Assembly: GCA_035048815.1 (NCBI GenBank)
Contig: JAUCBN010000047.1
Coordinates: forward strand, 10,134,001 to 10,198,000
Source: Abelmoschus esculentus
Taxonomy: Eukaryota; Streptophyta; Magnoliopsida; Malvales; Malvaceae
Direction of reading: 5' to 3'
Length of the DNA: 64,000 nt
The notes beneath the pieces were generated by a model. That model did not search any database, was not told the origin of the DNA, and saw only the letters and a list, made by a program, of their open reading frames with translations. Shown piece after piece: positions 34,108-44,694 of the stretch. The translations under genes and the position numbers were made by a program. Numbering within the stretch: position 1 is the stretch's first letter; the number at the start of each line of letters is the position of its first letter.

Positions 34108-34797
34108 TATTAGAAAAATGAAGTTAATTCAAGAAAATAAATAATAATAAATTAAAATAAATATTATTATTATTTAACAAACAAAACAACAATATGAAAA
34201 CATGAAATATTTAGATCAAACCTTTTGATCCATAAAACGGTAAAATAAAAACCTTTTGAGAGTTATTTGAAAACTAAAAATTTCATTCATATTTATATGA
34301 AAAAATTAGGGCAAACAGATGAGAAGTTTAATTTGAATTAAAATTTAAATATTCTAAGGATAATGTACATTATCTGATTTCAAAATGAATTAAAGAATAA
34401 TCAACATTATCTCCGCATTATAGGAAAATATTCATAACAAGTAAAATATCCATAAGCCTAACTAGTCCAAATATTCACATAACCTATGTTGTGCACCAAA
34501 ACCCAAGAGTCAAATTATTTAATAATAATTATGTGGGTAAGTGTATATAAGCACTTCCCACTTCATTTATCCCATCAATATGGGATAATGAGATTTTTTA
34601 TTCCTTACTTTATTCCTAACCTTCTTGCTGAGCATTAATTTCTCACTCATCACTGAACCATTTTGAGTATATGAGATACCGTTGTAAAGATCTCAAGGAG
34701 TAAAATAAGAACCAATAATTTTTTTATTCGAATCTCCATCTTTACTATTTCAAAATATGAGTCAAAGTTAGTCGTTTTTCATTGTTTTTATCCAATA
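34108..34797 (-). repeat. LTR K0, decayed Copia-type LTR in TOR1-like pseudogene
   Basis: Diverged copy of the LTR at 41114-41943; closest over 34520-34790 (CCCAAGAGT, GTAAGTGTATATAA, GAGATACCGTTGTAAAGATCTCA). Right end CCAATA corresponds to CCAACA. It abuts TOR1-like coding sequence at 34798. The left end is fuzzy and no TSD was found. Confidence 0.6.
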
Positions 34798-35265
34798 ATT
34801 TTGTAGTGCGAATCAACATACGCCGCAAAATTAAAGATAGAGGATCATGCGTATTGTCAATGACCCTTGCCAAAAACAAAGTTGCACCTGATTACACATA
34901 CTTATTTTGCTTACCTAATGCTTCAAAAAGTGGCTTCACCAACATAATAAAAACTGAGTCTAGTTCTTTAAGCCTCTTAACAATGCTAACCATCTTACTT
35001 AGATACGGAACAATTAAGCCCTGATGAAATCTAGCTAATGTAGCCATCAACCTGATAGACTCCTTTTTAACCATTCTCTTTTGCTCTGAATCAGTCTCCA
35101 ATATACATGATAAAAACGAAGAAATCTTATCCGGGGTTAAATATTTTGTTGTTTTCTCAAGCTCATCAGCTCCGATTTGGTATGTATCTCTATCGGCTAA
35201 CTTGTTCAGCGCAAGATTCACCTTACTCTAGCTCAAAGGCTACCTGTTGTGAATTGACCTTGGAA
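34798..35265 (-). pseudogene. TORTIFOLIA1/SPIRAL2-like pseudogene, N-terminal HEAT region
   Basis: Minus strand. Encodes AFELE, then after a frameshift LALNKLADRDTYQIG, ELEKTTKYLTPDKISSFLSC, KESIRLMATLARFHQGLI and SIVKRLKELDSV, joined directly to FIMLVKPLFEALGKQNK. About 25 residues normally between these last two blocks are missing. After a stop it continues SGATLFLARVIDNTHDP and MLIRTTKLL up to LTR K0. TOR1/SPR2 proteins bind cortical microtubules and control growth direction. The deletion, stop and frameshift show it is dead. Exons for a later part are at 10746-10960, same strand. Confidence 0.8.
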
Positions 35266-36263
35266 GGTATTTTGCGGTTCAAGTTTCAGTATAATCCTTC
35301 AAGTTATGCGTTAAATTTTGAAAAGATGATAAAAATATAAAATTTTAAAAAACTAAGAGTCAAAATAAAGATAAAATAAAATTAAAATAATTATTTAAGG
35401 ACTATTTAAGTAATTTATCTTTTTTATTGTGTCAAGTTATCGTTCTATAAACCATTTACGGATTTTAATGTCGGAGTTATCATAAGTTTACGGCTCGAAA
35501 ACGTACATAATTGTATTGGTTGATTTTCAAAACTGATAACTAAATTTATATTAGAGTCAAACAAACATGACATCTGCAATAATTAATCCTAACAATTTAT
35601 TAATAATTAAGTGTGCGTTTTGAAAGCAAATAAGAATATTTTGGAAAATTAATTTATTCGAATTTAAAATTGAGATGGATCTAAAGAATATTTAAACTTA
35701 AATATTTAAGTCAAATATAATTTTTTTATTATTTTGGACCAAAATATTAACATTTCAATGTACAAGGATTTAAATGTTCCTTTACATAGAAGAGGGACTA
35801 AAATAAACTTCACTAAATGAACTTTTAGATATGTTATAAGAGCTTTTACTATGTTTCAACCGATAATTGTACCAACTGATTTAACTATTAAATTATACTA
35901 GTTGATTGTATAAAAATGTTTGATAAAATTATCTGATAGTTTATAATTATTTAATTATTTGAACAAACAAAATAACATATAAAAACATCATTATGTTAGA
36001 TATTTATTTGAATAATTTAATAATTATCAAAATATTAATTAGATTATAAAACTAATTTCTTATTATAAAATTAACTTTGAATGATTTATATATTAATTCA
36101 TTATTTATATAATTATAATTAAATTTAATTAATTAATAAATTTGAATAATATTAGAAGCATATATATTAATTTAAAAAAAAATAATTATTAAAAATAAAA
36201 GAATCTTTACGACCACAATCTCGAAACCTCTGAACTCAAAAAACTTCTATTAATAGGTTTCTC
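35266..36263. other. A/T-rich intergenic stretch
   Basis: No gene or repeat structure recognised; simple A/T-rich sequence. Confidence 0.4.
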
Positions 36264-36273
36264 AAATTAAAAA

Positions 36274-37176
36274 GGCATAAAGATAATTTTCACCCTTAAC
36301 GTTTATAATTTTTATCATTTTGGTCCTTATTCTTTTTTTTGGATAAATTTAGCCCTTAATCTATGTCTTTTTAACAAATAACTCATTTTTTAACTATCAT
36401 GATAACTAAACCGTTAAAAATTGAATAATGATAACATGTCATATATATGTGATAATATATTTTAAATGACATAGAATCTAACCTATTAAATATATGCATA
36501 TATATAGAATATAATTTTATTCTAATATAAAATATAAAATAATTAAAATTTAAATAAAATTTTAAAAATTAATTAAATCCAAAATAAAAATTTACTAAAT
36601 ATTCTCAACCTTAACTAAACTAAAATATCTTTATAAAACACTAAAACTCCGATTTAGATTAAAACTAAAATACCTAAATTCTAAACTAAAATAATAAAAA
36701 TCCAATTGATTATTATCAAAATCTTTTATCTTTGATTCACCGGTAACAAACTATACATAACTCTTTCTTTTCAAATTATGTTCATACCTTTTTAGATAAA
36801 TTTTGATTTTACTATAGTTAAGGTTGAGAATGTTTAGTAGCCTTTTGTTTTAGATTTAATTATTTTTTAATGAATAAAAAATTAATTTTTAATATTTTAT
36901 TTGAATTTAATTATTTTATATTTTTAGATTAGAATAAAACTATATTTCGTGTGTATGTATTTGATATACTAGATGTTAAGTCATTTAAAATATTATATAT
37001 ATATATATATATGACATGTCATCATTATTAAATTTAACGATTCAGTTATCACGAGAGTTAAAAAATGAGTTATTTGTTAAAAAGACATATGTCAAGGGCT
37101 AAATTTATCTCAAAAAAAGAATAAGGGCCAAAATTACAAAAATTATAAACGTTAAGGGTGAAAATTATCTTTATGC
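36274..37176. mobile_element. MULE-like foldback element with long inverted repeats
   Basis: 903 bp. Terminal inverted repeats of roughly 380-400 bp (start GGCATAAAGATAATTTTCAC, mirrored at the right end) around a short centre. Flanked by perfect 10-bp direct repeats AAATTAAAAA (36264-36273, 37177-37186). Long TIRs with a 9-10 bp TSD fit a non-autonomous Mutator-like element. No coding capacity. A short (TA)n run lies near 37000. Confidence 0.8.
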
Positions 37177-37609
37177 AAATTAAAAAATTTCACTCGAATC
37201 AACTCTTATAATTTTTTATTTATCAAACATTTTAATTAACGGATTTAACTGATTAAATCTTTGACTCAAAAAATTATTTAGACCTTACACTTTAACAAGC
37301 TATAATTCAAATACTCACAGCACTACTAAACCGAGAAATAAGACAAAAAATCACAATAAGTTCAAATGCTATTGTCAAGCAAAATCATAAAGTGAATTAT
37401 CAAGCATTTTGGTACATCTTAAGAAACTGAAACTGAAACCTATCTTCCTACCGAAACAGACAACAAAAACCAGTATCATGTTCGATTCGCATCCGTCATC
37501 AGTTCTGCTTGTAATGGCATAGGAATTATACTGGAACTTGATCACAGACCTTGTTCAGAACAGCCAAAAGTTTTACTAGTGTACAGAATACAGGTTTGTA
37601 GTCTAGGTC

Positions 37610-39616
37610 TCAATAAAAGTAACCTCGGCAATTTGGTGATCCGCAGAGGCACTTCTTTTTTCTATGATCCGCATTGTAACTTTCAGTCTCATCTGTGTGC
37701 AGCGGAGTACCGTAATCGTATGTCAGCTCTGTCATTGGAGGAATGTGTTTCTTAGCAAAGAAAGCAATATGGAGAAAAGCTTCATTATTTTGTTCATACA
37801 TGATTGGCTGCCAGAAAACATTTGGAGAGCAACTATGATTCATGAATCGAGATACATTTCCACTGTTCTTTGAACTTATGATTAGAGGAGAAGGAATATC
37901 AAAAGCTTCACTAGTGTTGGAACTTGGCCCTCCTGCGGACTCAGTTTCGTGATTCCACTTGAAGGATTGGTAGACTCGATTTGTATGAAAAATATAATCA
38001 CTGTTTTCAACATCTTCCACACCCTGCCCCTCAACTTTTTCAAGAACTTCACCTGCGTATTTACAAAGAAATGTACCTGCACGAATAGGGTCCCATGACC
38101 GCAGACCCCAACCCCTATCTCTAGTCTTAAAAACTTCATAGCGAACTTTAAATCCAGTCTGTGAAACTCTGTTTTTGCAGTTACGAAAGCATGGACACGA
38201 GGAACCACATTCATAAATCATAGGTTTTCGACACAATAGATTCCCATTAGCAAGGTACGGGAAATCACCTCCGTTCTTTTGATTGCAGGGGCAGTTTGAA
38301 TTTCCCGGATGACATGCATCACTGCAATTACATCCAACAGAAGGTTGCGCTAATTTGAAAGATTTTGGATATTTAACAGTAGAGACATATGAGAAATAAG
38401 CAGGCCCCTTTTCGTCATCGACCTCATTGACAAGTGAAACAGGTGTGCTTTCCGCACCTGAGGTGAGGTCCGGAAGAATAAGACCATCCCTTGAAGAAGA
38501 ATCAGCTCTCCACTTCTTAATGGATTTCCATGTGGAAAAAGCACCAGTCTGCCCAGGGATCCTTACTAATTTATACTTGAACATATTACAACCCGTTTTT
38601 CCCTTCTCTATCCATGACTCTTGAACCTTGAAAAGACCATCATATACATAGACCTTAGATGTTGGGTGGAAAACATCCTTGAAACCTCGAATGACTCTCA
38701 CTTCATTGGCTCGGTGCAAGCTCCTTTCTAGAGCAAGATTGCCCCTCACAAGCTTCTGATCAGATGCTTCTTTATCGGAATTGGCATTCCCACCTTGACC
38801 GGTGTATACCAAAACATCAGGATCTTCAGCATCATCTTCATACCCTCCGGCTGAAACAATGCTTACAGCCACACGCTCTCCCTCTATATCACTACCCTTC
38901 ATCGGCATAAAGTCAATACCAGCCATGGGCTGAGAATGCACTCCCACTAAAATCAACTCCATTCGGAAGAAGAATATGTCCCCAATTTCAACACCAGGAA
39001 CAACCCCGATTCGTTTTTTTCCATTAGTCCGCACCCCCTTCGTTAACATTATGTTGCCGGCTTTCAAGTTTGCATGCTTAAAAACCTCGGAATGTGGTTC
39101 CTTTGAATCTTCAATTTGGCTAATCTTTCTCCTTAGTGCATCAAACCTCATAAGCACAGTTTCAACCAATTCTCTATTACCATCATCATTTTCAACTACA
39201 CTGATTCCAGGTTTGAAATTAGTAAGTGAAGCTAATGTCATCTCTGATTCGTTGCTCCTCTTCACTTTCTTTTTAACAGAACTCGGCCCAGCTAATTTGC
39301 GTTTACCACTGCTATGCACATTTTTTCCATTAGAAGTTGGTAGGTCTGCTCTAAATGACCGAATCGGCACAGCAATTGAATTAAAGAGATTTTGGTTAAG
39401 AACAGGTGTAGATGGGGATTCCTGTGGTGGAGTAAATGGAAAAAATGGCGAAAAACCAGACGGGAAAGAACCATTAGGAGGTGCAGCACCGAAAGGCGGA
39501 CCATTAGTTGCCCCGGGGAATACAGGAAGCAAGGAACGTAGTGGTTTTACATCCAAAACTTGAGATTTATCAAATGAATTTGGCGGAACAGTGTTTCCAG
39601 CTAGCCCTCCTTCCAT
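37610..39616 (-). CDS. SUVH1/3-like: Histone-lysine N-methyltransferase, SUVH1/SUVH3-like
   Basis: 668 residues in one exon, as usual for plant SUVH genes. Start: ATG at 39616 (MEGGLAGNTVPPNSF); the in-frame ATG 25 codons upstream precedes a splice acceptor and would extend into intron. Order: Pro/Phe-rich N-terminus; basic patch GKRKLAGPSSVKKKVKR (104-120); SRA/YDG domain (about 205-356; YDG at 325-327) that binds methylated DNA; pre-SET cysteines from 429 (CNCSDAC, CPC, CGSSCPC); SET domain with RGWG (501-504), NHSCSPN (593-599) and YDYG (633-636); post-SET CLCGSPNC. All catalytic motifs look intact. Family role: nuclear H3K9 methyltransferase. In Arabidopsis, SUVH1 and SUVH3 instead bind methylated promoters and help keep nearby genes expressed. 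Length matches the Arabidopsis proteins. Stop at 37610-37612. The only clearly functional host gene here. Confidence 0.96.
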   Translation of the reverse strand: MEGGLAGNTVPPNSFDKSQVLDVKPLRSLLPVFPGATNGPPFGAAPPNGSFPSGFSPFFPFTPPQESPSTPVLNQNLFNSIAVPIRSFRADLPTSNGKNVHSSGKRKLAGPSSVKKKVKRSNESEMTLASLTNFKPGISVVENDDGNRELVETVLMRFDALRRKISQIEDSKEPHSEVFKHANLKAGNIMLTKGVRTNGKKRIGVVPGVEIGDIFFFRMELILVGVHSQPMAGIDFMPMKGSDIEGERVAVSIVSAGGYEDDAEDPDVLVYTGQGGNANSDKEASDQKLVRGNLALERSLHRANEVRVIRGFKDVFHPTSKVYVYDGLFKVQESWIEKGKTGCNMFKYKLVRIPGQTGAFSTWKSIKKWRADSSSRDGLILPDLTSGAESTPVSLVNEVDDEKGPAYFSYVSTVKYPKSFKLAQPSVGCNCSDACHPGNSNCPCNQKNGGDFPYLANGNLLCRKPMIYECGSSCPCFRNCKNRVSQTGFKVRYEVFKTRDRGWGLRSWDPIRAGTFLCKYAGEVLEKVEGQGVEDVENSDYIFHTNRVYQSFKWNHETESAGGPSSNTSEAFDIPSPLIISSKNSGNVSRFMNHSCSPNVFWQPIMYEQNNEAFLHIAFFAKKHIPPMTELTYDYGTPLHTDETESYNADHRKKKCLCGSPNCRGYFY

Positions 39617-39664
39617 TACAAGCAAAAATCCAAGCCTTTCACAGCCCAAGTTGTCCCCTTTTTC

Positions 39665-40005
39665 CTGCAAAACCAACAGTAATTTAACCAAAATCAGACC
39701 TTCAAACTAAAAGAATTCCTTTTTTCTTCAAAACTAAAAAAAAAAGGCACTTCCTTTTCCTCCACTCCAAGTTAATGCCCTAACAGAAACCAAATTATAT
39801 AAGAACCTTAAAGAAAATTAACAAAAACAATTCATTTTCCTTAAAATAAAACCCCAGATACACGCTTTTCATTTCTCTCCGCCCTTGATTTAGTTATGCC
39901 AAAAAAAGAAAAGATCTAGGGTTACTATCTCCAGACCAAAGAAACACTGAAACTATTATGTTACAAACAAAAAACACAAAAGGAAAGGGGGAAAAAGAAG
40001 ATCAC
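39665..40005 (-). other. Predicted 5' UTR intron of the SUVH gene
   Basis: Donor AACAG/GTGAT (40006/40005) and acceptor TTGCAG/GAAA (39665/39664) on the minus strand; 341 bp with T-rich 3' end. Leaves 48 nt of leader before the ATG. The first noncoding exon probably starts near 40080. Confidence 0.6.
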
Positions 40006-40080
40006 CTGTTGAAAAGCAGACAAACACCGAAACGGAATTATGGTTCGTTGTAGGAAGCATCGGGCAGATCTAAAGCCACT

Positions 40081-40948
40081 GCCTTTTGGTTTTCAATTTT
40101 ATTCGATAATTAAAATTAAAAAATAAGGGAGGTATAATTATGAGTTTCATCCTTCTACTTTATAAAAACTAAACTACTAATTCCTCTAGTTTAATTTATT
40201 ATAAGTTTTGTGACTCTTCTTTTCGCTTCTGCTGTGCTTTGACCTACCACTTCCTTCTCCATCCAGATGTCCTGACAGAATGAAGCTGTGATCGAATATA
40301 GGTGAAGAACGCATCACTCAATCAGTTCTTCTGCAATAATGAAGGTGCTTGTCATTTTTCGAACAGAATGATCCACAAAGTACATATGGCATTAATTGTT
40401 AATATATGTAGAGAGTAGAAATGAAATTTCTACATGGTACATAAAGAATGAATTAAATAATTTATGCAATGACAAATCTTTAAATTAGAATTATCATCAA
40501 TAAACATGAGACGGTCATCAAAACAACAAATCTTGAAATACAACTTTATACTCATATATCGTAATGCTAAAAAAGCGTACAGTACAAAACACTTAATCCG
40601 ATATTTTTTTTTTTGTTTTAGGCTGATTTTGTCGGCCTTTTAGATAAATACTATCTTTTAAGGAAAATATAAGAGATGTAAGGTATGTTGTTCTATAATT
40701 AAAGATCTACGATAAAAATTACAGTAATTTAAATACGTCAAGAGCGGGTGCACTTTTTTGATTTTTTTATTAATATAATTTAAATTTCAATAAAAATATT
40801 AAATAATGATTATTGAATAGGTAATCCAGTCAATTACTACAATATCGACTTGGACAACGATAAAACGCGATAGTTATATTTATTTAACTGAGGAAACCAC
40901 CTGCAAGTAGCATCTTTCATCCGAAATGTGCTTATAAATTGGGACCAC
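40081..40948. other. Upstream region of the SUVH gene
   Basis: Expected to hold the SUVH promoter. I see no convincing element; A/T-rich. Confidence 0.3.
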
Positions 40949-41113
40949 TGTTAAGATTAGTTGTCAATTAGATATAATTAGTTAGAGTAAACTGCTAGTT
41001 GTTAGGTTTTTTAGTAATAGGCTTTAAATACATTGTAATGGGTTGGATAAAATTACAAGTGTTCATATTCATTCAATAAAAAAAATCTCAGATTACTTCT
41101 CTAAATCCCTAAC
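40949..41113. repeat. Short LTR-like repeat L, copy 1
   Basis: 165 bp, TGTTAAGATTAG...AAATCCCTAAC, nearly identical to 52898-53060. Contains TTTAAATACATTG (TATA-like) and TTCAATAAA (polyA-like). No TSD. Ends exactly where LTR K1 begins. Confidence 0.6.
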
Positions 41114-41943
41114 TGTTGGACAATAGGTGGTTAATCCAAGAAAATAAATAATAATAAAACCAAACATAAATATTATTATTTAATGAACAAAACAAAATCC
41201 AAAATAATGAAATAAAATAAATAAAATATTTTAGATCAAACCCTAAACCCATTTAGATACAACAACTAGAGGACCTCCAACAATAGCACGGTTACTGTAT
41301 TCCCGAGCTGCCTTTGCCTTTGCCAATCACCAGAAGAAAACAAGAGAGAACATTTTTGAATGTTGAGTGTGTTTTAAAACTAAAAGTTTCATTCTTATTT
41401 ATAGGGAAAATTAAGTTAAAATCAGTGAGAGTTCTAATCTAAATTAAATTTGAATTTACTAAGAATAGTCAATTTTATCTTATCTAATATTCTTAAGTTG
41501 TATTTAAGTAAAATACAAATTCTTCTCGAATATTAAAATAAAGATAAATAATTTAAGGAAAAATATATTCACAACGGGTAAAATATCCGCAAGCCCACAA
41601 AGGACTTGACCGGTTCGGACATTTGCATCGCCCACGCCGTGCACCCCAACCCAAGAGTTAAGTCATTCAATGACAATTATATGGGTAAGTGTATATAAAC
41701 GCTTCTCACTTCATTTATCCATCCATGTAGGATAATGGGGTTTCATTCCTTACTCTATTCATGACCTTCTTACTTTGAGCATCAATTTCTCGTTCATCAC
41801 TCAACCATTTTGAGCATATGAGATACCGTTGTAAAGATCTCACGGAGCTGAATAGGAATCAATAAATTCCTTATTCGAATTCTCGTCTTTACAATTCCAA
41901 AATATACCTCAAAGTTGGTCATTTTTCATTATTTTTTCCAACA
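41114..41943 (-). repeat. LTR K1 (Copia-type, 3' LTR of a minus-strand element)
   Basis: 830 bp, TGTTGGA...TCCAACA. On the minus strand it is preceded by TTCATGTGGTGGAT, resembling a Copia polypurine tract, so the element body lies to the right. Related to LTR K0. Confidence 0.65.
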
Positions 41944-42939
41944 ATCCACCACATGAATGAAATTGATGATTTTATCAAAACATTTTGGCACAATGTGGTG
42001 ATAGGCTCTACGATTGATAGATGCATAGGATAGGTAGGTTTCCTCCTTTGAACCTTCCCTTGTAAAAGTATATTTACTTTATTAGCTAATCAGTAGATGC
42101 GATGTCCTTGAATTGACAACCATTGGTGTAAACGATGACATACTTCACACACTTATCTCTCTGACAAGAGTTTCAACTCTCATGGTTATGCCCTTAAGGC
42201 CGTGGACATCTCTTGGTTCTGCAAGAGTACGAAAGAACAATGCCCAATAGTCTCCTTGAAGCGGCCCCACTTCACTCTCACATAGGTGACTTATGTTGCT
42301 CGGCTCACCGAAGCACACAATGGTCATTAAAAGCTTTTGCTTAACCTTTACCAAATTCTTGTCACTGTTCACATCATAGGAATGGACTTAGGAGAGGAAC
42401 CCCCCACAGTGACCGCACAAGTCTATGCAATTAGGTTGTCCCTTTGAACCTAGATCTTGGGATCTCCAGTCAGCTGGGTAGAATTTTTCCTTCACATAGC
42501 GCCTTTATTTTTCATGGGCTTTAGTCTCATTCCTTTAGATGTTTTCTCAACTTGATCTCAATTTAACCCTTAGGTTATTGGATTCACAATGTTATCCTTT
42601 GATTTTATCAAAATCAGTAGCGATAACTCTATTTGAGATCAGTTGTTTAACGGTATTAAATTGATGACCCATATGTCTCAAATTACCGTTGATCATAAAA
42701 CTATGTGCTCTACCAATAAACATTGTTAGCACATGCTCATGCCATTCATGAGTATCCTCCAAGACATTTTAAAGTCATTTGACTTTTTCCAAAATTGTCT
42801 GGATCTCAAACTCAGATTCTATTTTGAATCTGGTTGTAAACGTTTGTCTTGAGAAACCACATGACATGGCTTATTCATTCGATGTGAAAATATTCACTTA
42901 TATCAAAGAATCTTTATGGAATAATGTTTTATAATCTTG
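41944..42939 (-). mobile_element. Internal region of element K, part 1
   Basis: Sequence upstream of the K1 polypurine tract. A 75-codon frame (42372-42145, minus; LQGDYWALFFRTLAEPRDV) matches no family I know. No polymerase motifs. Interrupted by element M at TSD AGTAT (42940-42944) and resumes at 50785. Confidence 0.5.
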
Positions 42940-42944
42940 AGTAT

Positions 42945-44319
42945 TGTAATCACCGGTTTTGGTCCGGGGAGTCGCCACCAATCATTTTCCGGTGCGATTG
43001 GAACACCAAATTCATAGGTATGCGAACCAGAGCGGATTCGGGAGTCTGTTACGCGTGGGGAAGGGTGAGCACCCCCACAACGCTCAAAATTGGCACCTTC
43101 GGTTACGAAATATTTTATATGATCGAAAATATAAATTTAATATTTGAAATTGTGATAAAAAAATGATTAGTAAATATTTAATAAAAAAATAATAATAAAA
43201 GGAGATAATAATAATTTTAGAAAAATTACAGGGGCCAAACCTGCAAAAACATAAACTATTAGGATTAAAATATCAAAATTAGGGGGTAAAATTAAAAAAC
43301 ACGAAAATATAGAGCTAAATTGCAAAAACAGTGACTAAAATTGAAGAGAAAGTAAACTGAGATGCTGAAGTGCGAACACGCTGGAAAAAGAGGGACCATG
43401 CGCATAATTTCACCATTTTTGCGGGTTAACGCGCGGGTCGAATCCTGGACGGGTCTGGTATGCGGGTATGGAGCCTCAAAACGACGTCGTTTTGGGTAAT
43501 ATCCACCTGCACCAAAACTACGTCGTTTTGGTTGATGTATAAATACCCTTGCTTAATGAAAATTTCACCTCATTTCTCATTGATTCCAAACAAATAAAAA
43601 CAGAGCTTTTATAAGCTCTTTGGTTCTCTGGATCTTCGGCACCGGACCACCGTGGCCGCCTCCGCTCCGGCCATCACTCACGGTCGCCGGTCGCCGTCGT
43701 CGGTGACGGAAATCGAAAAGTTTACACTTTTCCGAAGCGTCTCGACGTGGAGAGTTCGATTCTGGGGTTGGATTTTTGAAAGAACATCCGCACAATACTA
43801 GATCTGAGAGATAAGTTTCGTATATAAAGTTTTTTACCTTGTTTTTTTCTCGGTTTTTTACTCCGATTCAAACTCTGATCTTCGATTTTTTTTTGTTTTC
43901 GAATATGGGTTGTTTGCTCTGAAGATTTGGCTCGAATATCTCCTTTTTTTTCTATTCGATTGTTCATGTCCATTACAGATCTGATTTTGGGTATATATAA
44001 CCCATATTTTTTATCATAAAATATACATAATACCACTAATTCATATCTAATCTTCTTCCACTTTGCAGGTTCGATTGACAAGGGCGGTGGCTGCAGACGA
44101 TGGGCGGTGGCCGGCCATCTCAACCAATGAGGTTAGCGCGTGTGATTCACGCTCAAATCTGAGTGGTCCACCAAGGCGGCGGCGGCTGGGAAGGGATAAG
44201 GAGGCTAGGGTTTAGTTCATCATTAGGGTTAGGTTTAGTTTGGGCTGCGGGTTTGATTTGTATGGGCCTGTAATGTTTAAATAATGGATAAGGGTTTTAA
44301 TTGCAAATGGGTTATTACA
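42945..44319 (-). repeat. Element M 3' LTR
   Basis: 1375 bp, plus-strand ends TGTAATCACC...GGTTATTACA. Contains AAAACGACGTCGTTTT, a perfect palindrome, near 43480. Confidence 0.93.
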
Positions 44320-44334
44320 ACTGCCCCTCTTTGC
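44320..44334 (-). promoter_or_regulatory. Polypurine tract (element M)
   Basis: GCAAAGAGGGGCAGT on the minus strand directly before the 3' LTR; confirms the orientation given by gag. Confidence 0.8.
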
Positions 44335-44694
44335 TCATTGTTGTGTTACAGCAATAGAGCAAAGATAAAGAATAACCCATTTTATCTGGCTTGGTTTTAG
44401 GGTTCATCTTTGGGTAAGGTTATGGTTCTTTTTGGTAAGGTTGAGGTTCTTTTAGTAAGGTTGAGATTCTTTTGTTAAGGTTGAGGTTCTTTGGTAATGT
44501 CGGGGTTCTTCTGGTAAGGTTAAGGTTTTTTTAGCCACCGCTTCTTCTACTGGAGTTTTGATTTAATCTACTGCATCGCCATTTTCAGCAAAATCTTCAA
44601 AATGAGGAGATCCGTTGAAGAGAACAAAAGTTGCAGCTCGTTGTAGAAGACAAAATATGCTCGATCTGCAGTGAATTACCATCTTTGGAGAAAA

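Noticed and set aside
39617..39691. 25-residue N-terminal extension of the SUVH protein
   Set aside because: It crosses the predicted 5' UTR splice acceptor at 39665; family members begin near MEGG.
34108..41943. K0 and K1 as the two LTRs of one element containing the SUVH gene
   Set aside because: They are strongly diverged, K0 lies inside a TOR1-like exon, and no shared TSD brackets the interval.
42145..42372. 75-codon frame in element K as a gene
   Set aside because: No homology recognised, no upstream coding continuity; kept only as a remark on element K.
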